From Bacteroidales bacterium (GTDB lineage: Bacteria > Bacteroidota > Bacteroidia > Bacteroidales > Muribaculaceae), in the NCBI GenBank assembly GCA_014800785.1, contig JAAVFK010000021.1, forward strand, positions 12,931-55,459: a DNA stretch of 42,529 nucleotides. Reading direction: 5' to 3'. Shown piece by piece: positions 11,227-21,619 of this stretch. The notes beneath the pieces are model-generated. The model had not been told where the DNA came from. It was given only the letters and a program-made list of their open reading frames with translations, and did not search any database. Each line of letters begins with the position of its first letter. Positions within the stretch are counted from its first letter, which is position 1. A program made the position numbers and the translations under genes.

Positions 11227-11625
11227 ATGACTGATCCAATAGCAGATTATTTGACCAGACTGCGAAACGCCATCCACGCCGGACACCGCGTGGTGGAGAT
11301 TCCGTCCTCAAAGATGAAGAGAGAGATCACCAAGATTCTCTTCGAGCAGGGCTACATCCTCAACTACAAGTTCATGGAGGGTGAAACTCCGTCGGGCACG
11401 ATTAAGATCGCCCTCAAGTACGATCCCGTTGACAAGGTCAACGCCATCAAGAACCTGCACCGTGTGTCTCGTCCCGGTCTCCGCCAGTATTGCGGCTACA
11501 AGGACATGCCCCGCGTGTTGAACGGACTGGGTATCGCCATTCTTTCGACCTCGCGCGGTGTAATGACAAACAAGGAAGCCAAAGAACTCAAGATCGGCGG
11601 CGAAGTATTGTGCTACGTTTATTAA
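11227..11625 (+). CDS. rpsH: 30S ribosomal protein S8
   Basis: MTDPIADYLTRLRNAIHAGHRVVEIPSSKMKREI; ATG at 11227 preferred to upstream ORF start 11161. Confidence 0.96.
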   Translation: MTDPIADYLTRLRNAIHAGHRVVEIPSSKMKREITKILFEQGYILNYKFMEGETPSGTIKIALKYDPVDKVNAIKNLHRVSRPGLRQYCGYKDMPRVLNGLGIAILSTSRGVMTNKEAKELKIGGEVLCYVY

Positions 11626-11646
11626 TTAAGGAGGAATCATTTCACT

Positions 11647-12201
11647 ATGTCAAGAATTGGTAAAGCCCCCATCGCCATCCCGGCCGGTGTAAAGGTAGAG
11701 GTGAAAGACAACCTCGTGACTGTCAAGGGTCCCAAAGGCGAACTTTCGCAGGAGATCAACCCTGATATCAAGGTGGCCGAAGAAGACGGCCATATCATCG
11801 TAACCCGTCCCGACGACGAGCGCGAGCACCGCGCGATGCACGGTCTCTACCGTGCGCTGATCCACAACATGGTTGTCGGTGTTTCCGAAGGTTACAAGAA
11901 AGAGATGGAACTCGTCGGCGTGGGTTACCGCGCGACCGCAAGCGGTCAGGTGCTCGAGCTTTCGCTCGGCTACTCGCACGCCATCTTCATCAAACTTCCC
12001 AAAGAGATCAAAGTAGAGGCGAAGAGCGAACGTAACAAAAATCCGCTCATCCTTCTCGAGAGCGCGGACAAGCAGCTTCTCGGCCAGGTATGCGCCAAGA
12101 TCCGCTCGCTCCGCAAGCCTGAGCCTTACAAGGGCAAGGGTATCAAGTTCGTCGGCGAGATCATCCGTCGCAAGTCGGGTAAGTCGGCTAACGCTAAATA
12201 A
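11647..12201 (+). CDS. rplF: 50S ribosomal protein L6
   Basis: [35 protein letters not shown]. Confidence 0.98.
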   Translation: MSRIGKAPIAIPAGVKVEVKDNLVTVKGPKGELSQEINPDIKVAEEDGHIIVTRPDDEREHRAMHGLYRALIHNMVVGVSEGYKKEMELVGVGYRATASGQVLELSLGYSHAIFIKLPKEIKVEAKSERNKNPLILLESADKQLLGQVCAKIRSLRKPEPYKGKGIKFVGEIIRRKSGKSANAK

Positions 12202-12218
12202 TTAATCCCAAGGAAGTC

Positions 12219-12560
12219 ATGATTAGCAAAATCGCAAGAAGAAATAAAATCAAAACCCGCATCCGCGGTAAGATTTCCGGAACCGCGCAGCGTCCGCGCA
12301 TGAGCGTCTTCCGTTCAAACAAGGCCATCTACGTTCAGGTTATCGACGACCTGGCAGGCGTAACTCTGGCATCTGCTTCTTCGAAAGGACTCGAAGGAGG
12401 CACAAAGTGCGAGATCGCGGCCAAAGTTGGCGAGGCTATCGCCAAGAAAGCCCAGGAAAAGGGCATCGCAGAAGTAGTATTCGACCGTAACGGTTATCTG
12501 TATCACGGTCGCGTGAAATCACTTGCAGACGCCGCCCGTAACGCCGGCCTTAAATTCTAA
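12219..12560 (+). CDS. rplR: 50S ribosomal protein L18
   Basis: [20 protein letters not shown] ... [26 protein letters not shown]. Confidence 0.97.
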   Translation: MISKIARRNKIKTRIRGKISGTAQRPRMSVFRSNKAIYVQVIDDLAGVTLASASSKGLEGGTKCEIAAKVGEAIAKKAQEKGIAEVVFDRNGYLYHGRVKSLADAARNAGLKF

Positions 12561-12568
12561 CCTACGAC

Positions 12569-13087
12569 ATGGCAAAAAATAACAGAGTAAAGACAACTAG
12601 CGATCTCGATCTTAAGGATCGCCTTGTAGCAATCAACCGTGTGACCAAGGTCACCAAGGGTGGCCGCGCATTCAGCTTCGCAGCCATCGTGGTTGTCGGC
12701 AACGAGAATGGAATCATCGGCTGGGGTCTCGGTAAGGCCAACGAAGTCCAGGCGGCTATCGCCAAGGGCGTAGAGGCAGCCAAGAAGAACCTCATCCGCG
12801 TACCTGTACACAAAGGTACCATCCCCCACGAGCAGGCAGCTAAATTCGGCGGCAGCCGCGTTTTCCTGAAGCCCGCTTCCGAGGGTACCGGTGTGAAGGC
12901 CGGCGGCGCTATGCGTGCTGTGCTTGAGAGTGTCGGCATCACCGACGTGCTCGCCAAGTCGAAAGGTTCTTCGAACCCCCACAACCTCGTCAAGGCCACT
13001 ATCGAGGCCCTCGGCGAACTCCGCAGCCCCGCCCAGGTGGCACAGAACCGCGGCGTGTCGGTCGAGAAAGTGTTTAACGGCAAATAA
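12569..13087 (+). CDS. rpsE: 30S ribosomal protein S5
   Basis: [26 protein letters not shown] ... [16 protein letters not shown]. Confidence 0.97.
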   Translation: MAKNNRVKTTSDLDLKDRLVAINRVTKVTKGGRAFSFAAIVVVGNENGIIGWGLGKANEVQAAIAKGVEAAKKNLIRVPVHKGTIPHEQAAKFGGSRVFLKPASEGTGVKAGGAMRAVLESVGITDVLAKSKGSSNPHNLVKATIEALGELRSPAQVAQNRGVSVEKVFNGK

Positions 13088-13102
13088 TCCAAGAGCATCA
13101 CA

Positions 13103-13282
13103 ATGGCAAAGATTGCAATCAAACAGATCAAGAGCCGTATCAACTGCCCCGCAGTTCAGAAGCGCACACTCGACGCTCTCGGCCTCCACAAAATGAACCA
13201 GACGGTCGTACACGAAGATGTACCCTCGATTCTGGGTATGGTTAAAAACGTTCATCATCTCGTTGAGGTGACAAAACTCTAA
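13103..13282 (+). CDS. rpmD: 50S ribosomal protein L30 (59 aa, absent from ORF track)
   Basis: Hand translation MAKIAIKQIKSRINCPAVQKRTLDALGLHKMNQTVVHEDVPSILGMVKNVHHLVEVTKL; position between rpsE and rplO. Confidence 0.95.
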   Translation: MAKIAIKQIKSRINCPAVQKRTLDALGLHKMNQTVVHEDVPSILGMVKNVHHLVEVTKL

Positions 13283-13294
13283 TCAGACACGACA

Positions 13295-13741
13295 ATGCAA
13301 CTTCATAATCTCACTCCTGCCGTAGGCAGCAACAAGAAGAACAAACGTGTGGGCCGCGGTCCCGGTTCTGGTTACGGCGGTACTTCGACCCGTGGTCACA
13401 AGGGTGCGAAATCCCGTTCGGGCTACAAGCACAAGATCGGCTTCGAGGGCGGTCAGATGCCCCTCCAGCGTCGTGTGCCCAAATTCGGTTTCAAGAACAT
13501 CAACCGCGTCGAATACAAGGCTATCAACCTTGACGCACTTGAGGCTCTTGCCGAAGCAAAGGCCCTTGAGAAGATTACTGTTGCCGATCTTCGCGCAAAC
13601 GGTCTGGTTCCCAAAAATGTGAAGGTGAAGGTTCTCGCAAACGGAGCTCTCACCCGCAAGCTTGAGGTCGAGGCTGACGCCTTCTCCAAGAAAGCAGAGG
13701 AAGCCATCACCGCTGCCGGCGGCACAGCAATCAAAAAATAA
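13295..13741 (+). CDS. rplO: 50S ribosomal protein L15
   Basis: MQLHNLTPAVGSNKKNKRVGRGPGSGYGGTSTRGHKGAKSRSG. Confidence 0.97.
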   Translation: MQLHNLTPAVGSNKKNKRVGRGPGSGYGGTSTRGHKGAKSRSGYKHKIGFEGGQMPLQRRVPKFGFKNINRVEYKAINLDALEALAEAKALEKITVADLRANGLVPKNVKVKVLANGALTRKLEVEADAFSKKAEEAITAAGGTAIKK

Positions 13742-13750
13742 AGACTCACA

Positions 13751-15091
13751 ATGGGATTTACACAAACAATAAAGAATATCTGGAGCATCGAGGATCTTCG
13801 CAAGCGCATCGGTATCACCCTGCTGCTTGTGATCATCTATCGCTTCGGATGCTACGTGGTTCTTCCGGGCATCAACCCGGATGACCTCATGGCGCTTAAG
13901 AACTTCACCTCCGACGGTCTGATGCAGCTGCTCGACATGTTCTCGGGAGGCGCGTTCTCTCAGGCCTCGATCTTCGCTCTCGGCATCATGCCCTACATCA
14001 CGGCTTCGATCGTGATCCAGCTTCTGGGTATGGTCCTCCCCGCATTCCAGAAAATGCAGCGCGAGGGCGAATCGGGCCGCATGAAACTCAACCAGTACAC
14101 GCGTTACCTGACAGTAATCATCCTTCTGCTCCAGGGACCCGCTTACCTCATGAACCTTAAATATCAGGTTCAGGCTGCAGGCGGCAACGTGGATATGTCG
14201 TTCTGGATGCTCGCCTTCATGACGATCGTCCTCGCGGCCGGTTCGATGTTCATCATGTGGCTTGGCGAGCGCATTGACCAGAAAGGCGTGGGCAACGGTA
14301 TCTCGTTCATCATCTTGATCGGTATCATCGCCCGTCTTCCCGAAGCATTCTTCCAGGAATTCACCAGCAGACTGTACAACTCGGCAGGTGGCGGACTGGT
14401 GCTTTTCCTCGTGGAAATCATCATCCTTCTCGCCGTGATCGCCGGTGCGGTCCTTCTCGTCCAGGGTACCCGCAAGGTGCCCGTGCAGTACGCGAAGCGT
14501 ATCGTCGGCAACAAGCAGTATGGCGGTGTGCGTCAGTATATCCCGCTTAAAGTGAATGCCGCAGGCGTAATGCCCATCATTTTCGCCCAGGCAATCATGT
14601 TTATCCCCATCACACTCGTAGGCTTCTCGACCAAGACCACAGGTTTCTTCGGCGCTCTTACCGACCTGTACGGTTTCTGGTACAACCTGGTTTACTTCCT
14701 CATGATCGTTGCCTTCACCTACTTCTACACCGCCATCACCGTGCGTCCCGCGCAGATGGCTGAAGACATGAAGCGCAACAACGGATTTATCCCCGGTATC
14801 AAGCCCGGCAAGCCGACCGTCGAGTATCTTGACTCGATCATGTCGCGCATAACGCTCCCCGGATCTATCTTCCTCGGAATCGTTGCCATCCTGCCGGCGA
14901 TCGCCCATGTGTGTGGTCTGAACCGTAACTTCGCCTCGTTCTTCGGCGGCACTTCGCTTCTGATTCTCGTAGGCGTAATTCTCGACACGCTCCGCATCAT
15001 CGAGGGCCACCTCGTAATGCGTCGTTATGATGGTCTGATGAAAGACGGAAGCCGGATTCAGGGTCGCACCACCGGCAACAACGCTTTCTGA
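13751..15091 (+). CDS. secY: Preprotein translocase subunit SecY
   Basis: Multi-TM; FTQTIKNIWSIEDLRKRIGITLLLVIIYRFGCYVVLPGI; NNGFIPGIKPGKPT. Confidence 0.97.
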   Translation: MGFTQTIKNIWSIEDLRKRIGITLLLVIIYRFGCYVVLPGINPDDLMALKNFTSDGLMQLLDMFSGGAFSQASIFALGIMPYITASIVIQLLGMVLPAFQKMQREGESGRMKLNQYTRYLTVIILLLQGPAYLMNLKYQVQAAGGNVDMSFWMLAFMTIVLAAGSMFIMWLGERIDQKGVGNGISFIILIGIIARLPEAFFQEFTSRLYNSAGGGLVLFLVEIIILLAVIAGAVLLVQGTRKVPVQYAKRIVGNKQYGGVRQYIPLKVNAAGVMPIIFAQAIMFIPITLVGFSTKTTGFFGALTDLYGFWYNLVYFLMIVAFTYFYTAITVRPAQMAEDMKRNNGFIPGIKPGKPTVEYLDSIMSRITLPGSIFLGIVAILPAIAHVCGLNRNFASFFGGTSLLILVGVILDTLRIIEGHLVMRRYDGLMKDGSRIQGRTTGNNAF

Positions 15092-15132
15092 TAAACGCAA
15101 CTCGTTAAACCGTATCGTCGTCAAGACAAATT

Positions 15133-15936
15133 ATGATATATCTCAAGACCGAGGAAGAAATTGAAAAGGTGCGTGCCGCCAGCGATCTGGTCAGCCGCAC
15201 TCTCGGAGAGGTCGCCAAGTGGATCGCTCCGGGTGTCACGACTCAGAAGCTCGACACCATCGCCCGTGAATTCATCTGTGACAACGGCGGTTCGCCCGCC
15301 TGTCTGGGTTATCACGGCTTCCCCGGAACCTTGTGTATCGAAGTCAACGAGACTGTGGTCCACGGCTTCCCCTCGAACTACGCCCTGCGTGAGGGTGACA
15401 TCGTCGGCACCGACTGTGTGGTTGAGCTCAACGGATATAACGGAGACTCCTGCTACACGTTCGCCGTCGGCGAAGTCGACCCGAAGACACTCCGTCTTCT
15501 CGAGGTGACGAAAGAATCGCTCTACAAAGGCATCGCCGCCGCGAAAGCGGGCAAACGTATCGGTGACATCAGCAATGCTGTCCAGACGTTCTGCGAAAAG
15601 GCCGGATACAGCGTTGTCCGCGAAATGTGCGGACACGGAATCGGCCGGTCGATGCACGAGTCTCCCGAAGTCCCCAACTACGGTCGCCGCGGAATCGGTC
15701 CGCTTCTGAAACCGAATATGACCATCTGCATCGAGCCGATGATCAACCTCGGAAGCAAGAACATCGTGATCGAGCGCGACGGCTGGCAGTGCCGGACGAA
15801 AGACCGCAAGCCCTCGGCCCACTTCGAACACACGATTCTCATCACGGAACACGAACCTGAGATTCTCACGACTTTCAAGTATATCGAAGAGGCTCTCGGA
15901 ATCTCCCCCGAGGGAGCGCCGGTAGCCGAAGAGTGA
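15133..15936 (+). CDS. map: Type I methionine aminopeptidase
   Basis: SPACLGYHGFPGTLCIEVNETVVHGFPS ... EMCGHGIGRSMHESPEVPNYG. Confidence 0.96.
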   Translation: MIYLKTEEEIEKVRAASDLVSRTLGEVAKWIAPGVTTQKLDTIAREFICDNGGSPACLGYHGFPGTLCIEVNETVVHGFPSNYALREGDIVGTDCVVELNGYNGDSCYTFAVGEVDPKTLRLLEVTKESLYKGIAAAKAGKRIGDISNAVQTFCEKAGYSVVREMCGHGIGRSMHESPEVPNYGRRGIGPLLKPNMTICIEPMINLGSKNIVIERDGWQCRTKDRKPSAHFEHTILITEHEPEILTTFKYIEEALGISPEGAPVAEE

Positions 15937-16004
15937 ACGAGAAGGGATAAATCAAAAGTCAGGACGACACGAACCTTCAATCTCTAAAGAACAGAAGCAA
16001 CAAT

Positions 16005-16223
16005 ATGGCAAAACAAGCTGCAATAGAACAAGACGGTGTGATCCTCGAAGCGCTCTCGAACGCGATGTTCAAAGTCGAACTCGAGAACGGCCACGAGATC
16101 ACGGCCCATATTTCGGGAAAGATGAGAATGCACTACATCCGCATCCTCCCCGGAGACAAGGTACGGGTGGAGATGTCGCCCTACGACCTGTCGAAAGGCC
16201 GAATCGCGTTCAGATACAAATAA
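16005..16223 (+). CDS. infA: Translation initiation factor IF-1
   Basis: [51 protein letters not shown]. Confidence 0.97.
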   Translation: MAKQAAIEQDGVILEALSNAMFKVELENGHEITAHISGKMRMHYIRILPGDKVRVEMSPYDLSKGRIAFRYK

Positions 16224-16238
16224 AATAGCACACAAGAT

Positions 16239-16355
16239 ATGAAAGTTAGAGCATCAGTAAAAAAGCGCACCCCGGACAGCAAGATCGTTCGTCGCAAAGG
16301 TCGCCTTTACGTAATCAATAAGAAAAACCCCAAATACAAACAGCGCCAAGGTTAA
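16239..16355 (+). CDS. rpmJ: 50S ribosomal protein L36 (38 aa, Cys-free; absent from ORF track)
   Basis: Hand translation [38 protein letters not shown]. Confidence 0.95.
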   Translation: MKVRASVKKRTPDSKIVRRKGRLYVINKKNPKYKQRQG

Positions 16356-16382
16356 ACTCCTTAGCCACAAACCAAGATATCT

Positions 16383-16763
16383 ATGGCAGTTAGAATCGTC
16401 GGCGTTGATTTGCCGCAAAACAAACGTGGTGAGATCGCTCTCACCTATATCTTCGGCATCGGCCGAAGCGCAGCCAACTCAATCCTCGAGAAGGCCGGTG
16501 TAGACAAGAACATCAAGGTCCAGGACTGGACCGACGACCAGGCAGCCGCTGTCCGTGAGGTGATTCAGCGCGACTACAAGGTCGAGGGTGATCTCCGCAC
16601 CGAAATCCAGCTCAACATCAAGCGACTGATGGACATCGGTTGCTACCGCGGAATCCGTCACCGTCTCGGTCTTCCCCTCCGCGGCCAGAGCACCAAGAAC
16701 AATGCCCGTACCCGCAAGGGCCGTAAGAAAACAGTTGCTAACAAGAAGAAAGCTACTAAATAA
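16383..16763 (+). CDS. rpsM: 30S ribosomal protein S13
   Basis: [31 protein letters not shown]. Confidence 0.97.
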   Translation: MAVRIVGVDLPQNKRGEIALTYIFGIGRSAANSILEKAGVDKNIKVQDWTDDQAAAVREVIQRDYKVEGDLRTEIQLNIKRLMDIGCYRGIRHRLGLPLRGQSTKNNARTRKGRKKTVANKKKATK

Positions 16764-16774
16764 GATTTAAAAAT

Positions 16775-17164
16775 ATGGCAAAAAAGACAGCTGCAGCAAA
16801 GAAGAGAAATGTCAAGGTTGACGCCAACGGTCAGCTTCACGTACATAGCTCTTTCAACAACATCATCGTGTGTCTGGCTAACAGCGAAGGTCAGGTTATC
16901 TCCTGGTCGAGCGCAGGCAAGATGGGATTCCGTGGCTCTAAGAAGAACACTCCCTATGCCGCCCAGATGGCAGCGCAGGACTGCGCGAAGGTTGCCTATG
17001 ACCTCGGTCTCCGCTCTGTGAAGGCCTACGTCAAAGGTCCCGGCAACGGTCGCGAAAGCGCTATCCGCACGATCGATGGTGCGGGCATCAAAGTAACCGA
17101 GATCATCGACGTTACTCCGCTGCCCCACAACGGATGCCGCCCTCCGAAAAGAAGAAGAGTCTGA
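16775..17164 (+). CDS. rpsK: 30S ribosomal protein S11
   Basis: [43 protein letters not shown]. Confidence 0.97.
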   Translation: MAKKTAAAKKRNVKVDANGQLHVHSSFNNIIVCLANSEGQVISWSSAGKMGFRGSKKNTPYAAQMAAQDCAKVAYDLGLRSVKAYVKGPGNGRESAIRTIDGAGIKVTEIIDVTPLPHNGCRPPKRRRV

Positions 17165-17507
17165 TCTCGTCTCTGAGGAGGCCCGCCCCTGCCGTCGGAT
17201 CCCTTCGGGCTCAGGCCCGGTAGAGATATCCGGCGAAGAGGAATGGCCGGAAGCGCGCCCCATTGCTGCGGGGAACAGCACTTCCGAAGCCATGAGGCAA
17301 GAGGATGATAAGGTAACGGCCCGCGTGTCGTTCCGATCCTTCCCCAGGTGTGCCCGTAATACAAAAATGGATCCGATCCGGGTCTGCCGGTGACGGCGAC
17401 GCGGTGTGATCCGCAAAGTAACAAACAACAACTTTTCGAATCATCCGGACGCTTCCCCGCTGAAGCCGAAGGTGATTATCGGAGGTAATTAAATCTTCAT
17501 CCGGCAA

Positions 17508-17546
17508 CTCCCCCTCAAACGAAGCCCTATAGGAAGGGCGGGGGAG
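17508..17546 (+). promoter_or_regulatory. Hairpin 26 nt upstream of rpsD (candidate S4 leader element)
   Basis: CTCCCCC-tcaaacgaa-GCCCT-atagga-AGGGC-GGGGGAG: two stacked stems with an asymmetric internal loop. Confidence 0.5.
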
Positions 17547-17571
17547 ATGCCAACCCAATCAAGCAACAAAA

Positions 17572-18177
17572 ATGGCAAGATACACAGGTCCTAAAACTAA
17601 GATTGCCCGTAAATTCGGCGAAGCCATCTTTGGTGATGACAAAGTTCTGGCAAAAAAGAACTACCCCCCGGGTCAGCACGGCCAGAACCGTCGCCGCAAG
17701 ACTTCAGAGTATGGTCTCCAGCTCCGCGAGAAGCAGAAAGCGAAATACACCTACGGTGTACTCGAGCGTCAGTTCCGCAACCTCTTCGAACACGCTGCCC
17801 GCACCAAGGGTATCACCGGTGAGGTTCTTCTCCAGCTTCTCGAATCGCGTCTGGACAACGTAGTCTATCGTCTTGGCCTCGCCCCCAGCCGCCCCGCCGC
17901 CCGTCAGCTCGTGCTCCACAAGCACATCACCGTAAACGGCGACGTAGTGAATATCGCTTCTTATCGCGTGAAACCCGGTGACGTCGTTGCCGTTCGTGAG
18001 AAATCAAAGTCTCTCGAGGTAATCGCCGACTGCCTCGCCGGTTTCAACCACTCCAAGTATCCCTGGATCGAGTGGGACGAGAGCGTGAAGGGCGGTAAGT
18101 TCCTGCACATGCCTCAGCGTGCCGACATTCCTGAAACCATCAAGGAGCAGTTGATTGTCGAGTTGTATTCTAAATAA
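17572..18177 (+). CDS. rpsD: 30S ribosomal protein S4
   Basis: [37 protein letters not shown]. Confidence 0.97.
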   Translation: MARYTGPKTKIARKFGEAIFGDDKVLAKKNYPPGQHGQNRRRKTSEYGLQLREKQKAKYTYGVLERQFRNLFEHAARTKGITGEVLLQLLESRLDNVVYRLGLAPSRPAARQLVLHKHITVNGDVVNIASYRVKPGDVVAVREKSKSLEVIADCLAGFNHSKYPWIEWDESVKGGKFLHMPQRADIPETIKEQLIVELYSK

Positions 18178-18193
18178 TAAAGTATAGAGACCC

Positions 18194-19201
18194 ATGTCAA
18201 TCTTAGCATTTCAAAAACCCGAAAAGGTCATTATGCTTGAGGCCAACGACAGATTCGGCAAGTTCGAATTCCGTCCTCTCGAGCCCGGCTATGGCCAGAC
18301 CATCGGCAACGCCCTCCGTCGAATCCTTCTGTCGAGTCTGGGTGGCTACGCCATCAATTCGATCAAGATCGAAGGCGTTCCTCACGAACTCGCTACTATC
18401 CCCGGTGTAAAGGAAGATGTGACAAACATCATCCTGAATCTCAAGCAGGTTCGCTTCAAACAGCTGACCGAGGATCATGAGACAGAGAACGCAGTGCTGA
18501 AGGTTTCGGGCACAGACGTATTGAAAGCCGGAGACTTGGGTAAGGTGCTTTCGGGTTTCGAGGTCCTCAATCCTGAGCTCGTGATCGCTCATCTCGATCC
18601 CACAGCCGCTGATTTCAATCTTGAGTTCACGATCAACAAAGGTCGTGGCTGGGTTCCCGCAGACGAGAACCGCGAAATGATCCGTGCGGTCAATCCCGAC
18701 CCCGAGGTCATCGCGATCGACTCGATCTACACCCCGATCAAGAACGTGAAATATGCCGTTGAGAACTTCCGCGTCGAGCAGAAGACCGACTACGAGAAAT
18801 TGATTCTCGAAGTGACCACCGATGGCTCTATACTTCCGAAAGACGCCCTGAAAGAGGCCGCCAAGATCCTGATTCATCACTTCATGCTCTTCTCGGACGA
18901 GAAGATCTCTCTTGAGACTCCGGCCGACGAGCACGAGGATGACTTCGACGAGGAGGTTCTCCACATGCGCCAACTCCTGAAAACCAAACTCGTCGACATG
19001 GGTCTTTCCGTTCGCGCTCTCAACTGTCTGAAGAGTGCCGAGGTCGAGACTCTCGGTGAGCTCGTAGGTTTCCAGAAGAACGATCTGCTGAAGTTCCGCA
19101 ACTTCGGCCGCAAGTCTCTGACCGAGCTTGACGATCTGCTGGCGTCGAACAATCTGTCTTTTGGGATGGACATTTCAAAGTATAAATTAGATAAAGACTA
19201 A
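18194..19201 (+). CDS. rpoA: RNA polymerase alpha subunit
   Basis: [33 protein letters not shown] ... alpha-CTD. Confidence 0.98.
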   Translation: MSILAFQKPEKVIMLEANDRFGKFEFRPLEPGYGQTIGNALRRILLSSLGGYAINSIKIEGVPHELATIPGVKEDVTNIILNLKQVRFKQLTEDHETENAVLKVSGTDVLKAGDLGKVLSGFEVLNPELVIAHLDPTAADFNLEFTINKGRGWVPADENREMIRAVNPDPEVIAIDSIYTPIKNVKYAVENFRVEQKTDYEKLILEVTTDGSILPKDALKEAAKILIHHFMLFSDEKISLETPADEHEDDFDEEVLHMRQLLKTKLVDMGLSVRALNCLKSAEVETLGELVGFQKNDLLKFRNFGRKSLTELDDLLASNNLSFGMDISKYKLDKD

Positions 19202-19209
19202 AACTCACG

Positions 19210-19704
19210 ATGAGACACAATAAGAAATTCAATCACCTCAGCCGTAAGAAAGGCCATCGCGACGCGCTGCTGACCAACCTTACGATTTCTCTTATCGAGC
19301 ATAAGAGAATCTTCACCACTCTGGCTAAGGCAAAGGCACTCCGCGTGTTCGCCGAGCCCCTGATCACCCGTTCGAAGAAGGACGATATGGCTAACCGCCG
19401 TCTCGTTTTCAGCTACCTCCAGAACAAGGAAGCTGTCAAGGAACTCTTCGGCACGATCGCAGAGAAAGTAGCTGCCCGTCCCGGTGGTTACACCCGCATT
19501 CTCAAGACCGGTCACCGTCTCGGCGACAACGCTGAAATGGCTATGATCGAGCTCGTCGACTTCAACGAGAACATGCTCGCAGCCGACGACAAGAAGGCAG
19601 GCAAGAGCCGTCGTACCCGTCGTGGCGGCAAGAAGAAAGCTGAGGCAACCGAAGCAGCTCCCGCAGCAGAGGCACCCGCAGCAGAAGAGAAAGAGGCAGA
19701 GTAA
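19210..19704 (+). CDS. rplQ: 50S ribosomal protein L17 with Ala/Lys/Glu-rich tail
   Basis: [37 protein letters not shown]. Confidence 0.97.
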   Translation: MRHNKKFNHLSRKKGHRDALLTNLTISLIEHKRIFTTLAKAKALRVFAEPLITRSKKDDMANRRLVFSYLQNKEAVKELFGTIAEKVAARPGGYTRILKTGHRLGDNAEMAMIELVDFNENMLAADDKKAGKSRRTRRGGKKKAEATEAAPAAEAPAAEEKEAE

Positions 19705-19722
19705 TCCCTCCCTCCACCAAAT

Positions 19723-19763
19723 AGAAGAGGCCCCGACGTCCATCCGACGCCGGGGCCTCTTCT
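19723..19763 (+). terminator. Intrinsic (probably bidirectional) terminator between rplQ and convergent cls
   Basis: AGAAGAGGCCCCGaCGTCcatccGACGcCGGGGCCTCTTCT followed by GTTTGTCT. Confidence 0.9.
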
Positions 19764-19791
19764 GTTTGTCTGCTAAGATAATCTTGCCTGC

Positions 19792-21225
19792 TCAGAGTAT
19801 CGGGGCAAAGAGCCGGGTGACGGACTCGATTGCGCGCTGCCATGAGGGGCGGCGATGCCATTCTGTATAAGTCAGCTTGCGACTTTCGGCGAGATCAGCG
19901 AAGAAGATGTCGCGCATCCGGCGGTTGATGCCGCGGTCATAGATGAACAGGTTCGCCTCGAAATTGTTCTCGAAACTGCGGAAGTCGAAATTGCAGGAAC
20001 CGGCCGTCACCATCTCGTCATCAATGATCATCGCCTTGGCGTGAAGCATTCCCGGCTGGTAAAGATAGACCTTGATGCCGCTTTTCAGACACTGCGTCAC
20101 GTATGAGAAAGACGCGTAGCGTAGCAGGCGCGAATCGGGACGGCACGGAATCATCACACGCACGTCAACACGCGCCGCAGCCGCGGCCTCCAGAGCCTGC
20201 AGCAGAGAGTCCGTAGGGAGAAAATAGGGTGTCTGTATATAGATGGACTTCTTGGCGCTTGAAATGGCCCTCAGAAACGCCAGGACGATGTTCTCGCGAG
20301 AGCTTGTCGGTCCCGAAGTGATCAGCTGCATCCCAATTCCCGGTGCGTGAGGGTCAAGATCACGGAAATGCATCGGAAGGAGAGAATGCTTTTTCTGAAA
20401 AGACCAGTCAATACTGAAGCTCAGAGCAAGAGAACGGACCACATCGCCGGTCACCCGGAAATGAGTGTCGCGCCACACGCGTCCGTCAGGCAGTCCCTTG
20501 TCATAACGGTCGGCGATATTCATCCCGCCGATATATCCGATCTCAAAATCGATCACAACGATCTTGCGGTGGTTGCGCCAGTTGATGCGGTTGGCCAACT
20601 GAGGAAACGTCACCCGGAAGAAAGGGTGAACGTCGACCCCCGCGTCGCTCATGCGTTTGAAAAAGCGGTTGCGGGCACTGAAAGAACCGACGTGGTCATA
20701 GATCACTTTAACGTCCAGTCCGGCCCGGGCCTTCTCGATCAGTATGTCGGCTATTTCTGATCCGAGATCATCGTCGAGAAATATATAATACTGCAGCCAG
20801 ATGGAAGTCGTCGCGTTATGCAGATCGCGTTTCAGCTCCCGGAACTTGGTTGGGCCGTCGGTGAAGATCTCAAGAGAATTGTTGAGCGAAAGTGGGGAAT
20901 GGCTGAGCTCGTTGACCATCTTAGCCATCTGAACCGAATCTGCCGAGAGACCGGTATCGTCAAGATCCAGCTTGCGGGTGGGGTTGCTGTGAAGCAGCTT
21001 CCTCTTGTTGTGACGCGAGATCATATGCAGATGTTTCATACTGCGCCCGAAGAAGAGATAGAATATCAACCCGATGCCCGGAAGGAAGATCAGGGCTATC
21101 ACCCATGTGAGCGCGCGGATCGGATTGCGGTTCTCGGAGAGCACCACATAAACCGCACCGATGATAATGACGAAGTAGACGGTGAGGAAAATGACGACCA
21201 GCCAATAATTGAGATTTTCAAGCAT
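19792..21225 (-). CDS. cls: Cardiolipin synthase (PLD superfamily)
   Basis: Two N-terminal TM helices; two HxK motifs (NHRKIVVIDFEIGYIGGMNIADRYD; LHAKAMIIDDEMVTAGSCNFDFRSF). Confidence 0.94.
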   Translation of the reverse strand: MLENLNYWLVVIFLTVYFVIIIGAVYVVLSENRNPIRALTWVIALIFLPGIGLIFYLFFGRSMKHLHMISRHNKRKLLHSNPTRKLDLDDTGLSADSVQMAKMVNELSHSPLSLNNSLEIFTDGPTKFRELKRDLHNATTSIWLQYYIFLDDDLGSEIADILIEKARAGLDVKVIYDHVGSFSARNRFFKRMSDAGVDVHPFFRVTFPQLANRINWRNHRKIVVIDFEIGYIGGMNIADRYDKGLPDGRVWRDTHFRVTGDVVRSLALSFSIDWSFQKKHSLLPMHFRDLDPHAPGIGMQLITSGPTSSRENIVLAFLRAISSAKKSIYIQTPYFLPTDSLLQALEAAAAARVDVRVMIPCRPDSRLLRYASFSYVTQCLKSGIKVYLYQPGMLHAKAMIIDDEMVTAGSCNFDFRSFENNFEANLFIYDRGINRRMRDIFFADLAESRKLTYTEWHRRPSWQRAIESVTRLFAPIL

Positions 21226-21451
21226 AGACGAAGAGGGATTAGTATTTTATCCGGTAGCAGGCTTCGCGGATAATGAAGCAGGCTTCGCAGATCATACGTA
21301 AGAGAGGTAAAGATAGGCTCGAAGAGAGGGGAATAGAGAAGGAGGAGAGGTATATATAAAAAAATAAGAGCTATCTTCACAGACGGCTCTGACTCTTTTG
21401 GCTTAACTAAATAAATTCTTACATTTTCGGCTTGACTTGATTAGGACACTG

Positions 21452-21483
21452 CAAAATTACAAAATCATTTCAAGTCTACCAAA
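21452..21483 (-). promoter_or_regulatory. Promoter for cls, consensus match
   Basis: Minus strand TTTG-N20-TAATTTTG; predicted 5' UTR about 220 nt. Confidence 0.65.
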
Positions 21484-21500
21484 TATTTTGAAGAAAAATT

Positions 21501-21521
21501 TGTGTTAAAATTTTTAACACA
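21501..21521. other. 21-bp AT-rich perfect palindrome
   Basis: TGTGTTAAAA-T-TTTTAACACA, just upstream of the cls promoter; on the minus strand it is followed by AATTTTTCTT. Confidence 0.6.
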
Positions 21522-21619
21522 TAGTTAAAGGCCGTTATAAGAAGTACTTATGTGAAATTATACGTGAAATTTTTTTGCGAAAAAATTTGGAATCGGCATT
21601 TATCGCCCTCCCCGAAAGA

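Noticed and set aside
13283-15124. 613-aa minus-strand ORF opposite rplO/secY
   Set aside because: Antisense shadow of well-identified secY/rplO in a biased-codon region; no recognisable domain. Same reasoning for 12557-13258, 15121-15852, 18203-18973 and 16658-17431.
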